Source of the DNA: Trichomonas vaginalis G3
Taxonomy: Eukaryota > Parabasalia > Trichomonadida > Trichomonadidae
DNA: 64,000 nt
Reading direction: 5' to 3'
Assembly: GCF_026262505.1 (NCBI RefSeq)
Contig: NC_067206.1
Coordinates: 20,988,624 to 21,052,623 of the forward strand
A model generated the notes under the pieces. It made no database searches. It worked only from the letters and a program-made list of their open reading frames with translations, and was not told the origin of the DNA. Shown in pieces: positions 8,284 to 19,759 of the stretch (positions are counted from its first letter, which is position 1; the number at the start of each line of letters is the position of its first letter). The position numbers were made by a program, and so were the translations under genes.

Positions 8284-8293
8284 GCATTCACTC
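8284..8293 (+). repeat. GCATTCACTC spacer motif, copy 1
   Basis: Follows the 8237-8273 palindrome by 10 bases; an identical decamer follows the 8371-8434 hairpin at 8455-8464. Both are preceded by ATTG at short distance. Confidence 0.6.
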
Positions 8294-8302
8294 AAAATCT
8301 AC

Positions 8303-8353
8303 CAAGAGTTTCAAAGTTTCAAATCTATCTGAAATGAAGCTTTGAATCTCTTG
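8303..8353 (+). repeat. Hairpin, 14-base arms
   Basis: CAAGAGTTTCAAAG pairs with CTTTGAATCTCTTG with a single T-T mismatch; TTTCA/TGAAA extends the stem inside. Confidence 0.85.
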
Positions 8354-8370
8354 TATATCTAATTGTAGAG

Positions 8371-8434
8371 GTACCTTTTCAAAATGTCTTCTATTGATTA
8401 AATTTAATCAGTAAAAGTCATTTTGAAAAGGTAC
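8371..8434 (+). repeat. Hairpin with nested palindrome
   Basis: GTACCTTTTCAAAATG (8371-8386) pairs perfectly with 8419-8434. Inside is the 16-base palindrome TGATTAAATTTAATCA at 8395-8410. Confidence 0.9.
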
Positions 8435-8454
8435 ATCTCTATAATTGCTATTGA

Positions 8455-8464
8455 GCATTCACTC
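8455..8464 (+). repeat. GCATTCACTC spacer motif, copy 2
   Basis: Second copy of the 8284-8293 decamer, between two hairpins. Confidence 0.6.
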
Positions 8465-8471
8465 TTGGAAC

Positions 8472-8506
8472 CTTGGAGCTCTTGTGTAGTGCATGAAAAC
8501 TCCAAG
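8472..8506 (+). repeat. Hairpin, 7-base arms
   Basis: CTTGGAG at 8472-8478 and CTCCAAG at 8500-8506; the last and weakest of the cluster. Confidence 0.6.
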
Positions 8507-8602
8507 ATTCTAGAATAAAACATATATCATAGACATAATTTCTTCAAATATAATTTAAGGTTATTTTTTAAAAAATTAGAACAGCGTAATTTAAGGTTAT
8601 TG

Positions 8603-8612
8603 AAAAGTGACA
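8603..8612 (-). promoter_or_regulatory. TGTCACTTTT motif 5 (Initiator-like)
   Basis: Minus strand, in the gap between the hairpin cluster and the ARM-like frame, pointing into the hairpin cluster. If it acts as an Initiator, the hairpins would be transcribed from their right side. Confidence 0.35.
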
Positions 8613-8617
8613 CTTGA

Positions 8618-8965
8618 CAAATTTATCCCGCACTCTTCAAAAATAAGGAAATTTTGATAAATATCCTCATCGCTATTATCATAAAAGATTCAATATCCCT
8701 TTCGATATTTAATGACAAATTTGAAAAGGTGTTTGAAATTCTTTCGGATTTTGTTGAATTTAACCCAAAATTTATTATTAATTGTTTACAAGAAATTTTA
8801 TTTAACTCTTCTTGTAAAGAAAACTTTGCCAATATTTTGAATGCATTTGAAAATTCCGAGCTTAGAATATATTTGGATGAATGCGAAGATGAAATCGATC
8901 CTGAAATTTTTGACTCTCTCAAAAATATGTATTCAATTTTAAATGAATCTAATTCTCATCAATAA
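8618..8965 (+). pseudogene. ARM/HEAT-like helical protein, C-terminal fragment
   Basis: An open frame of about 115 codons runs from just after a stop to TAA at 8963-8965. The product is rich in I, L, F, N, E and D and reads as a run of amphipathic helices, for example KFEKVFEILSDFVEFNPKF and an acidic stretch LDECEDEIDPEIFDSLKNM near the C-terminus. This pattern resembles the last helices of armadillo/HEAT or importin-like proteins common in protists, but no diagnostic motif secures the family. There is no ATG in frame before the methionine in the last 15 residues, so it cannot start here as a normal gene; it is probably the 3' end of a captured host gene. The reading frame is unbroken in every unit despite lacking a start, which may only reflect recent amplification. 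Confidence 0.4.
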
Positions 8966-9496
8966 TAACATATGAATAAAAAATAAATGGATTTAATTTT
9001 TTTTATCAGTTTCAATAGATTACAGTTATTTTTATTTTCTACAATATCTCATTACCAAATCGTTTTAACTCTTTGTATATCAAAGAATAATAATAAGTGA
9101 CCTGTAATAACCATACTCATAATGGATTAGACCTCAAATTATTTAAAATGTCAATTCAATATTATTAAATTACAATTTCTTTTATTCTAATAGATTTTAA
9201 CTAGCCAATCATGATTACAAATATTGTAGCCTTCATTAACTCATAATATCGAAGAATATAACTTATATTCATGGACAATTTGTGATTAATTTCCAATAAT
9301 ATATAAAACCGACTCAAATTAATCATGTTGGCATTAGCGCGCATCGATGCTCAATCTACCTGTAGTATTATAAGCTTATATTCCTATTTTTCAGCATTAA
9401 AATTGTGAATTACGTAATTTTGTCATAGTTTTACGTAATTTTAATTTTTTTTGATAAGAAAAAAATGACTTTAAGAAAAAACGAGATCACTCATAA

Positions 9497-10170
9497 TCTT
9501 TTTCTCAGAAAACTGCAGAGTATACAACAAATGTACTCAAACGTGCATTAAGCACAATACCTGGTCCCCATTTCGCTCTATGGACCGATAATGGTACAAA
9601 AAAAAAAAAAATTGCAAAAACGTTCCCACTTTTTGAGAGGGATGTTTTGCAAAATAATTTTATGGACATCTCTGGAAAGTTTCATTTCAGTTTGATAATA
9701 TATCCAACACCTATATAGAAGAGCCTTGCTGATTTGACCTGAAAGAGCGAAAGTTAGTTTTTTGATTTGAAAACCCTGCAATTTAATATTGTTAAGGACT
9801 CAATGTAGAAATATGATATAATATCATGTAGAGATCAATCATCTTCCAAAAATCTTCTATGTATGAAAGAAAAAAATTTGCAAAACGTACCTCTCAAGAA
9901 GTGGGAACGTTTTGCACACTCTCGAAAATAAAACACAATTTCATTAATTATTATGCGAAAGGGGAATTGAACATATTTTTATTCAACCAGATAATCCTCA
10001 GGCCAACAGATTTCGCAAAGAGAATTTCCCCAAACAGTAAGATTTTTCAAAAAAAAGAAATATAATGCGAAGAATTAAGATTAATCACCGAAAAAACAAC
10101 TGATTTTACTTACTTTAATGATTTTGAAGATATGCAAATTATCAGGAAGAAAGCTCAATATAACAAATAA
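9497..10170 (+). mobile_element. Integrase fossil, unit 2
   Basis: Same broken integrase remnant as at 717-1392, with a unit-specific A-tract change. Confidence 0.6.
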
Positions 10171-10968
10171 AATAATATTCTAATTTGCAAGAATGGGTTT
10201 AATGACTACGCACAAATACATAGCCTCATACATATCAACAAAGGTCTTGGGTCTCCGAGGTTCTCAATTTCATCAGAAACCGCTATATGATAACCAAGCT
10301 TACTCAGATCTACACATAAATACATAGCCTCATACATATCAACAAAGGTCTCTCTACTCTTAAGTTCCAATTCCCAAAATTTTATTTTTATATTTATTGG
10401 CAAAAGGTAAAAGTTCCAAATTATCGTATCGTTAATTTTTAATTTGCTTTCAAATTATATTTTTTGTACTTACGTTCAATTTTTATTTTTAATAAATTAT
10501 TTATATTAAAATTTCGAAATATTCATAAATACATTCAATTCATATAATAATAGTCAATATCATCGTTTTGAGAAGATCAGATCCTACACAAAAACCATGG
10601 AGAGGATTGTATTTTCAATGTATGCCTCTGGTCGAGCACTAAAAGCAAAAGCTAGACAGTTTTTAACCTGTATAATAAAAATGTATCATATATCTTTTTG
10701 GAAAATAAAAACAAATTTTTATTTATTCAATATTATATAAAAAGGTGTTGATATTGCAGGTTTTTCAGTATGTTTTCCATCCCAATAAAACTCAATATTA
10801 ATCGATATATCTGAAAAATACGAGGTGTCAAAGTGGTGAATTTCACCTCACTTCGTTTTGCTCCATTAAATTGACTCAATTTCATCCCTTTGCTGAGAAT
10901 TTTTGTATTTGGAGGATAATAATCTAAATAATTCGAAATATTTGTTACAATAACTATCAGTGCTTGAT

Positions 10969-12294
10969 TTAATGTTTGAATTTGATTGCTTCAAATTGCG
11001 CAATTTTAAGTAATTCGGCGTCAGATGTTAATTTTTTGCAAGAAGAATTAAATATATATGTGGGATTTGGTATTGCGTTTGATGTTTTGTTTGTTAATTC
11101 GTTGGATAAGGCTTTATCTGGGTTCCACGGATGAATACCATACTGATGCATTGACTTAATCACAAGCATCAATTAAAATTCTTACAATTTTTAACCTTGG
11201 TTTTGGGGTATTTGATAAATTATCTTGCTCATATGTGTAAAGCGGAACATATTTTAACCTGTTATTCTTTGATCTCAAAGATGCTGCACATCCTACATCA
11301 AATAACTGGAGAACTACTGTGCAGTAAGCTGGAAATGTCAAGAGTTCAATTCTGAAGAGACTCAAAAGTTTGCAAGTAAAATAACTTACTCGGCTGATAT
11401 GATTATCACCGAATACGATATTATGCTGAGCTGCTGTGATAGCATCAAGACTTGAGCGATATCTCTGGATTTCGATAATAAAAGTTAAATTAAAGATATC
11501 CCATATCTTCTTTGTCATCCATCCATAAGATTGTCCTGTAAGGAATGCTCTCACGGAGCGGAGTTCCTGTGAACAATTTTATATTCCTGGAACAATAATA
11601 AATGGTTTCATCCGGTATCCTTCAGAATTATATGGGAAGATACTAGTAACAAGCACAAATTCATGCTCTTCTTTGGTTAAAGGAGGGTTGCTTTCAGTGC
11701 AGATAACTTTGTAACGCTTTGATGAAGCAGAGATGTTTCATAAATACTCCACTTATTCCATGGATCAATTCCTGCCGTATACTGAAATTAATGTAAGAAG
11801 TTAGCAACTGTTGCTGTGTTACAGTACTTTGCTCGTTTTTCCTCATTTTCTTTTGAGCTTTTGATCTCAATGTTGAGATCAGAGCAAACTCTGTTTAACC
11901 ATGATCTTGAGGGGAGATATACTTCTAGCGAAGTAAACAATTCTTTTTCCTCTTGTTGGAAATTCGTCTGGATGAACAAGGCCAGCTAGATAAAAGCTCT
12001 GCTGTATCTATACTCCAGTAATTCGTAGGCAATCTGATAAGCTTCGATTACCTTTTCACATGCAAGACCTTTTGCTCTTTGATTGATTTCACCATAAAAA
12101 TCAAGTAATTCGACCTCTGAAAGATACGATGGTTCTCCACCATTACATGTGGTTGTCCATACATTTTCCGCAATTGTATGTCGCAACTCTGCAGTTATTG
12201 AATCATCGCGTTCCATGTGAAATTCATCTTTGTTATCAGTGTAGCACTTTTTGTTTAGTCTTCTTTTGAAGATTTTACGTTGAATACGAGACAA
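10969..12294 (-). pseudogene. Pogo/CENP-B-type transposase remnant, unit 2
   Basis: Same decayed gene. A unit-specific two-base loss near 11991 changes the frame after YSRA in the N-terminal segment. Confidence 0.7.
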
Positions 12295-13583
12295 AACTGC
12301 TTTTTCTCAATGAAGTTTACATTTGGCTTTAATGTAATTAAGACTTTTCATGTCACTTTTTGTAAAGTTCATTTTCGGTACGGAACAAATGCATATATTA
12401 ATGCATTAATTCTAAATGTAATAAATTTTGTATCTTTGAAAATTTCAAAGTTAAAAAAAATTGGACTAATATTATTCGTCTTCAAATGTACTATGCAAAT
12501 TAAAGTTTTTGGGCTATGGATTCTGTGGGATAAGATTATTGAAATTTTGGATGTTCCTCGAATTGGCCAGAGATTCGAGTGTCAATGCCTTGTTCCATAA
12601 CATAGTAATTGTGTTTGTGACTGAGCATATTTTTTTCTAAAATATAGAGATTAAAATTGTAAAAATCTTCATTTAAGGAGTTCCTGTTAAATGATTGTGA
12701 CTTGATTATATTTGTGTCGTTTTTGGTAGTCTCTTTATTCGATTTTGATGAATTTATGTTCGAAATTCGGTATTTAACTAATAAGATTCAGAGTAAAACA
12801 CTGGAAATCGGATATTCTCTATGCCAATGAACTGGACAATCTGTGTGTTTGGGAGGTGAAATTCCAAATTTTTTTGAAATCCCGAAAATGAAGATCAACC
12901 CTTTATTTTTGATTAAGATATTTTACAATTTCAGATTTTTTTGAATACTTTTGATTCGGTTTTGTTAAAAGCATATCAGCTAACTTGTTTTAAAAATCAC
13001 ATATTTTTATGTGGTAAGACGAAATGATGGAAGTGAGGCATATCTCAATATTTTCACCAGATCTTCAGGCATTTAGCATGGATATATAATTGTTATCATG
13101 ATTTGTATTTAGTAATATTATTTAATCCAACTTATCAAAGCTAAACAAGATAAGAAATGCGTTTTAATTTTTTTTTCAAACAAAATTGAACAAAAAATAC
13201 ACTTAGAAGATATATTTCTTTAAGTTATTAAGTATATAGTAATGGAAATAATATGGTATCTATCTATCATTAACATATAAGCAGATCATACCTCTCTTGT
13301 GCCATGCAATTATGAATTAAGAATTTTGTAAATTCAACTGTATATAATAATCTTTTAATTGAAAAACATCATCAGACCAAGAGATGTTAATCATGTGCAT
13401 CTAATATAATTGTTTTTGTCTAGTGTTGAAAACAGAAATTCATCAAAAGTGACACCTCAGAAAAGCTATAATATTGAATTTTTGGAACTTTTGATAGAGC
13501 ACGTTTTTAAATATTAATTAAAGTAAATGTATATTTCGTAAAGATTCTTTTTAATAAAAAATAAAATTTTGAAGAAGAACACA

Positions 13584-15672
13584 AAATCTTCTGAAAAATA
13601 ATATCACATAAACTCATATTATTTTCTAATATATAACTATTTTATATAAAAATCAAATTCAATGATCTTAAAAGCGAAGGATAAACCTCAAAATTTACGA
13701 ATATAATGAGTGGGAATATAATGCTTATCTATCATAAAACCATATGAAATATCAATTTTTGCTTTACGCCTAATTTTTGACGACAATTAGCAAAAAATGT
13801 TAAATGTTAACACTCAGTCCATTTGAATATGAAAAATAAAATTGACTTTGATTAAATGTTTTTATTTATCATGCAATTCTTCTTGCGACCAAAGATTTGA
13901 ATAAAATTTCAAAAAATAAGATAGCTTAAAAATAATATACGGTAGTGTTTACTAATAGATGAATAGTATATAAATTCTATTAAAATGGATTTGATCCAAA
14001 AAGATATATAAAATTTGATCATAAATAAAATTGTTTAGAAGTCATTTAAAATGATGTAATTATTCAAATTTTGCTAAAACCCATTCCTCTTTGATATATA
14101 ACTCCCATTTTTGCATTTCTGGCTCGTACCAAAATTTTGAAACTTCGAATAATTCGTTAGGAGTGTAATTACTATTCGTTTTTGGATTAATATCGAGAGA
14201 TAAATGTGGTGTATTGTTGTATTTTTCAATGAACTGCTGAACTGAGTCCTTGATTTGTTGAATATCATCCAACTCGTCTGGCAAAAACTTTTCTAAGCTT
14301 GGCCACAGGCGCTCCACCTTGCCGTTCTGTCTTGGCATATACGGCAAGGTGTGCTTCCAAACTATTCCGTTTTCCTGCATAACCTGGCCGAATTCACCGC
14401 GGTTTTCACCGCCGTTATCGGTCCAGATGCAGTAAGGGATAAACTCCTCTAAAAGTTTTCTTAAAATATTCGCTGTTGAGTTGGAAGACTTGTTTTTCAA
14501 TAATTTAGTTTTGAGAACTTTACGTGTCATATCATTCAATATGGCAAAGAATGGAAAAGAAACATTACCGTGAAGGTAATGAATATCGCAGTGCCATATC
14601 AAATTCTTTGATATGGCACGATATTTGGTAGGTGGATCTGCTGGTTTGTAATCTCTTTTTGAAGATAAACCTGATTCCATCATAAATTTTTCCACTTGAT
14701 GAGGCTTTATTTTTTGTAAATTGTCAAAAATTTGATCTTTTGTCAAATCTTCTATATTTTCAAATTCTTTTGCAATTTCTTCTTTTTCTTTCTCACAATC
14801 GGGATTTTGAACAATATTTTGAAACCTTTTAATCAATAAATAAGTTTTTGAAATTCCTCCTTTATATTGTGAAACACAAGAATTAATTAATTGTTTTTGT
14901 TCAAATGTTGGTGGATTTGGTTTTCTGCCGCGACTAACTTTTGGTAATTCGATTTCTTGAAGTTGAAATGCTCTTCTTATTGTATTTTCGGCAACATTCA
15001 ATTTAATTTTACCATTTTCCAATTCAACTTCCTTTCCCACACTTTTGTAATATTCACCTTCTTCTATTCTTCTTTTAGCTTCAAATAGCCATTCTCTGTT
15101 TATAGATTTGGCAGTAGTCATAAAAGTGGTCCTTCTTTTGTGATAAGATTCAAATTTGAATGTGGATGATAAATAAAAATCAAAAATAATTGTTATAATT
15201 TAAATGAAGAAGTAATTTAAAACGATTTTATTTATGATCAAATTTTATATATTTTTTGGATCAAATCCATTTTAATAGAATTTATATACTATTCATCTAT
15301 TAGTAAACACTACCGTATATTATTTTTTAAGCTATCTTATTTTTTGAACTTTTATTCAAATCTTTGGTCGCAAGAAGAATTGCATGATAAATAAAAACAT
15401 TTAATCAAAGTCAATTTTATTTTTCATATTCAAATGGACTGAGTGTTAACATTTAACATTTTTTGCTAATTGTCGTCAAAAATTAGGCGTAAAGCAAAAA
15501 TTGATATTTCATATGGTTTTATGATAGATAAGCATTATATTCCCACTCATTATATTCGTAAATTTTGAGGTTTATCCTTCGCTTTTAAGATCATTGAATT
15601 TGATTTTTATATAAAATAGTTATATATTAGAAAATAATATGAGTTTATGTGATATTATTTTTCAGAAGATTT
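13584..15672 (-). mobile_element. Integrase transposon, unit 2
   Basis: Same site and structure as in unit 1, with slightly different T-tract lengths in the right TIR. Confidence 0.85.
14060..15121 (-). CDS. DDE integrase, 353 aa, unit 2
   Basis: Protein identical to the unit 1 product. Confidence 0.93.
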   Translation of the reverse strand: MTTAKSINREWLFEAKRRIEEGEYYKSVGKEVELENGKIKLNVAENTIRRAFQLQEIELPKVSRGRKPNPPTFEQKQLINSCVSQYKGGISKTYLLIKRFQNIVQNPDCEKEKEEIAKEFENIEDLTKDQIFDNLQKIKPHQVEKFMMESGLSSKRDYKPADPPTKYRAISKNLIWHCDIHYLHGNVSFPFFAILNDMTRKVLKTKLLKNKSSNSTANILRKLLEEFIPYCIWTDNGGENRGEFGQVMQENGIVWKHTLPYMPRQNGKVERLWPSLEKFLPDELDDIQQIKDSVQQFIEKYNNTPHLSLDINPKTNSNYTPNELFEVSKFWYEPEMQKWELYIKEEWVLAKFE

Positions 15673-16045
15673 CATTCTATATGCCTATGAAAAGTACTCT
15701 CAAAACTAACTTTTTCCTAATTATAATTAAATCTAGAATATTGTATTATGCTTAGTGTTATTTCATTTTTCTCATTCAATTTAGAATTTACAAATGTCAA
15801 AAATTGAGAGCTGTCACTTTTGATGAATTTCTGTTTATTACATAGCATTAATAAAAAAATCATTTGTTCTGATTAATATTTATCCAATAATAATATATAT
15901 TCATTTTTGAATTTAATTAGCTTTTTTAAAGCTTAATATTTAATAATATTATTATTCAACATTCTTAATAAAATAAGATATATGCTTTATGTCTAATATA
16001 TGTTTTGTAGAAATTTCGAGGAAATATCAAGGTTTCAACATCACT

Positions 16046-16276
16046 TCACTTCCACCATTTCGTCTTACGAAAGTTTAATTGTATGATTAAATACTTGGGC
16101 CATTCTAATATTTCATCTTTTTGAAATCGATTTTGCTCAATAGGATATGTATTAAAATATTTTTCCAATGCATCCAATAAATTATCCGTGCCATTTATTG
16201 ATATATCAAGAAAGTCGTTTTGTTTTGTTTCTATCGGGGTAATACGATGTGAAAAGTGACAAAAATATACTATGAT
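16046..16276 (-). pseudogene. USP-like fragment, unit 2
   Basis: Same open frame as at 7260-7490. Confidence 0.5.
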
Positions 16277-16295
16277 TTATATTTCATTGTATAAT

Positions 16296-17292
16296 AAAGT
16301 CGAGAAGGGAGTCCTAACCTTAAGAAAGGGCTCTCTTCTCGACTTTCTGCTGCAATCTCACTCGAATTGCGCGTATATACTGCTTCTTTCATTAGAAGTA
16401 GTATATACGCGCAACAATATGCCATGGCAAGTGCACTTGTCGCCACTTTTAATGTTTCTCAAATGCAATGCGGGAAGGAGTGGCAATATAGTACTTGGGT
16501 AGTTGTGGAGTTATGTGTTAGGAGAGGGAACAGGACAAATTTGCCACACGGCACTTTTTTTTAAAAAAAATTAATGGAGCGGAGCGATACTCTGCTGCAG
16601 GAGCCCCAAGGCTCCCAATCATTACGAAAGGGAGCCTCAGGGCTCCTGAGAATCCATCAGCAGAGGCCTTTTCATTTGGCCTCTGCTGATCAAAGATTCG
16701 GCGAAGCCATTCTTCGTCTCAGGAGCCCCAAGGCTCCCAATCATTACGAAAGGGAGCCTCAGGGCTCCTGAGAATCCATCAGCAGAGGCCTTTTCATTTG
16801 GCCTCTGCTGATCAAAGATTCGGCGAAGCCATTCTTCGTCTCAGGAGCCCCAAGGCTCCCAATCATTACGAAAGGGAGCCTCAGGGCTCCTGAGAATCCA
16901 TCAGTAGAGGCCTTTTCATTTGGCCTCTGCTGATCAAAGATTCGGCGAAGCCATTCTTCGTCTCAGGAGCCCCAAGGCTCCCAATCATTACGAAAGGGAG
17001 CCTCAGGGCTCCTGAGAAACCTCTTTGAGAAGGTTTTCTTTAAGAAAACCTTCTCAAAGATGATTGTCAGCATTCACTCAAAATCTACCAAGAGTTTCAA
17101 AGTTTCAAATCTATCTGAAATGAAGCTTTGAATCTCTTGTATATCTAATTGTAGAGGTACCTTTTCAAAATGTCTTCTATTGATTAAATTTAATCAGTAA
17201 AAGTCATTTTGAAAAGGTACATCTCTATAATTGCTATTGAGCATTCACTCTTGGAACCTTGGAGCTCTTGTGTAGTGCATGAAAACTCCAAG
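16296..17292 (+). repeat. Hairpin cluster, unit 2
   Basis: Same hairpins in the same order as in unit 1. Confidence 0.9.
16598..17018 (+). repeat. 122-base minisatellite, unit 2
   Basis: Three full copies plus partial; variant order C, C, T. Confidence 0.95.
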
Positions 17293-17403
17293 ATTCTAGA
17301 ATAAAACATATATCATAGACATAATTTCTTCAAATATAATTTAAGGTTATTTTTTAAAAAATTAGAACAGCGTAATTTAAGGTTATTGAAAAGTGACACT
17401 TGA

Positions 17404-17751
17404 CAAATTTATCCCGCACTCTTCAAAAATAAGGAAATTTTGATAAATATCCTCATCGCTATTATCATAAAAGATTCAATATCCCTTTCGATATTTAATG
17501 ACAAATTTGAAAAGGTGTTTGAAATTCTTTCGGATTTTGTTGAATTTAACCCAAAATTTATTATTAATTGTTTACAAGAAATTTTATTTAACTCTTCTTG
17601 TAAAGAAAACTTTGCCAATATTTTGAATGCATTTGAAAATTCCGAGCTTAGAATATATTTGGATGAATGCGAAGATGAAATCGATCCTGAAATTTTTGAC
17701 TCTCTCAAAAATATGTATTCAATTTTAAATGAATCTAATTCTCATCAATAA
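17404..17751 (+). pseudogene. ARM/HEAT-like fragment, copy at unit 2/3 border
   Basis: Same open frame without an ATG, identical in length to the copy at 8618-8965. Confidence 0.4.
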
Positions 17752-18285
17752 TAACATATGAATAAAAAATAAATGGATTTAATTTTTTTTATCAGTTTCA
17801 ATAGATTATTACAGTTATTTTTATTTTCTACAATATCTCATTACCAAATCGTTTTAACTCTTTGTATATCAAAGAATAATAATAAGTGACCTGTAATAAC
17901 CATACTCATAATGGATTAGACCTCAAATTATTTAAAATGTCAATTCAATATTATTAAATTACAATTTCTTTTATTCTAATAGATTTTAACTAGCCAATCA
18001 TGATTACAAATATTGTAGCCTTCATTAACTCATAATATCGAAGAATATAACTTATATTCATGGACAATTTGTGATTAATTTCCAATAATATATAAAACCG
18101 ACTCAAATTAATCATGTTGGCATTAGCGCGCATCGATGCTCAATCTACCTGTAGTATTATAAGCTTATATTCCTATTTTTCAGCATTAAAATTGTGAATT
18201 ACGTAATTTTGTCATAGTTTTACGTAATTTTAATTTTTTTTGATAAGAAAAAAATGACTTTAAGAAAAAACGAGATCACTCATAA

Positions 18286-18961
18286 TCTTTTTCTCAGAAA
18301 ACTGCAGAGTATACAACAAATGTACTCAAACGTGCATTAAGCACAATACCTGGTCCCCATTTCGCTCTATGGACCGATAATGGTACAAAAAATAAAGAAA
18401 AATTGCAAAAACGTTCCCACTTTTTGAGAGGGATGTTTTGCAAAATAATTTTATGGACATCTCTGGAAAGTTTCATTTCAGTTTGATAATATATCCAACA
18501 CCTATATAGAAGAGCCTTGCTGATTTGACCTGAAAGAGCGAAAGTTAGTTTTTTGATTTGAAAACCCTGCAATTTAATATTGTTAAGGACTCAATGTAGA
18601 AATATGATATAATATCATGTAGAGATCAATCATCTTCCAAAAATCTTCTATGTATGAAAGAAAAAAATTTGCAAAACGTACCTCTCAAGAAGTGGGAACG
18701 TTTTGCACACTCTCGAAAATAAAACACAATTTCATTAATTATTATGCGAAAGGGGAATTGAACATATTTTTATTCAACCAGATAATCCTCAGGCCAACAG
18801 ATTTCGCAAAGAGAATTTCCCCAAACAGTAAGATTTTTCAAAAAAAAGAAATATAATGCGAAGAATTAAGATTAATCACCGAAAAAACAACTGATTTTAC
18901 TTACTTTAATGATTTTGAAGATATGCAAATTATCAGGAAGAAAGCTCAATATAACAAATAA
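18286..18961 (+). mobile_element. Integrase fossil, unit 3
   Basis: Same broken remnant, same length as in unit 1. Confidence 0.6.
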
Positions 18962-19759
18962 AATAATATTCTAATTTGCAAGAATGGGTTTAATGACTAC
19001 GCACAAATACATAGCCTCATACATATCAACAAAGGTCTTGGGTCTCCGAGGTTCTCAATTTCATCAGAAACCGCTATATGATAACCAAGCTTACTCAGAT
19101 CTACACATAAATACATAGCCTCATACATATCAACAAAGGTCTCTCTACTCTTAAGTTCCAATTCCCAAAATTTTATTTTTATATTTATTGGCAAAAGGTA
19201 AAAGTTCCAAATTATCGTATCGTTAATTTTTAATTTGCTTTCAAATTATATTTTTTGTACTTACGTTCAATTTTTATTTTTAATAAATTATTTATATTAA
19301 AATTTCGAAATATTCATAAATACATTCAATTCATATAATAATAGTCAATATCATCGTTTTGAGAAGATCAGATCCTACACAAAAACCATGGAGAGGATTG
19401 TATTTTCAATGTATGCCTCTGGTCGAGCACTAAAAGCAAAAGCTAGACAGTTTTTAACCTGTATAATAAAAATGTATCATATATCTTTTTGGAAAATAAA
19501 AACAAATTTTTATTTATTCAATATTATATAAAAAGGTGTTGATATTGCAGGTTTTTCAGTATGTTTTCCATCCCAATAAAACTCAATATTAATCGATATA
19601 TCTGAAAAATACGAGGTGTCAAAGTGGTGAATTTCACCTCACTTCGTTTTGCTCCATTAAATTGACTCAATTTCATCCCTTTGCTGAGAATTTTTGTATT
19701 TGGAGGATAATAATCTAAATAATTCGAAATATTTGTTACAATAACTATCAGTGCTTGAT

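Larger units (their letters stand above)
7510..8506 (+). repeat. Hairpin cluster, unit 1
   Basis: About 1 kb packed with separate inverted repeats of unrelated sequence. In order: 7510-7560 (16-base arms, AAAGTCGAGAAGGGAG); 7581-7628 (21-base arms, 6-base loop); palindromes TGCCATGGCA 7634-7643 and AAGTGCACTT 7643-7652; a T8A8 run near 7769-7784; the 122-base minisatellite with three hairpins per copy; 8237-8273 (18-base perfect arms, single central base); 8303-8353 (14-base arms, one mismatch); 8371-8434 (16-base perfect arms) enclosing the palindrome TGATTAAATTTAATCA at 8395-8410; and 8472-8506 (CTTGGAG/CTCCAAG). No coding potential. Confidence 0.9.
1..8780 (+). repeat. Array unit 1 (8780 bases)
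   Basis: Reference copy for the detailed annotation below. It contains three full 122-base minisatellite copies plus a partial one, and an intact integrase gene. Confidence 0.95.
8781..17566 (+). repeat. Array unit 2 (8786 bases)
   Basis: Near-identical to unit 1. Private differences include an A-only run near 9600 in place of a mixed A/T/G tract, a short insertion near 13230, and a two-base loss near 11991. Integrase intact; three full minisatellite copies. Confidence 0.95.

Noticed and set aside
8623-8922. 99-codon minus-strand frame opposite the ARM-like fragment
   Set aside because: Low-complexity serine-rich shadow of the plus-strand frame, with no recognisable motif.
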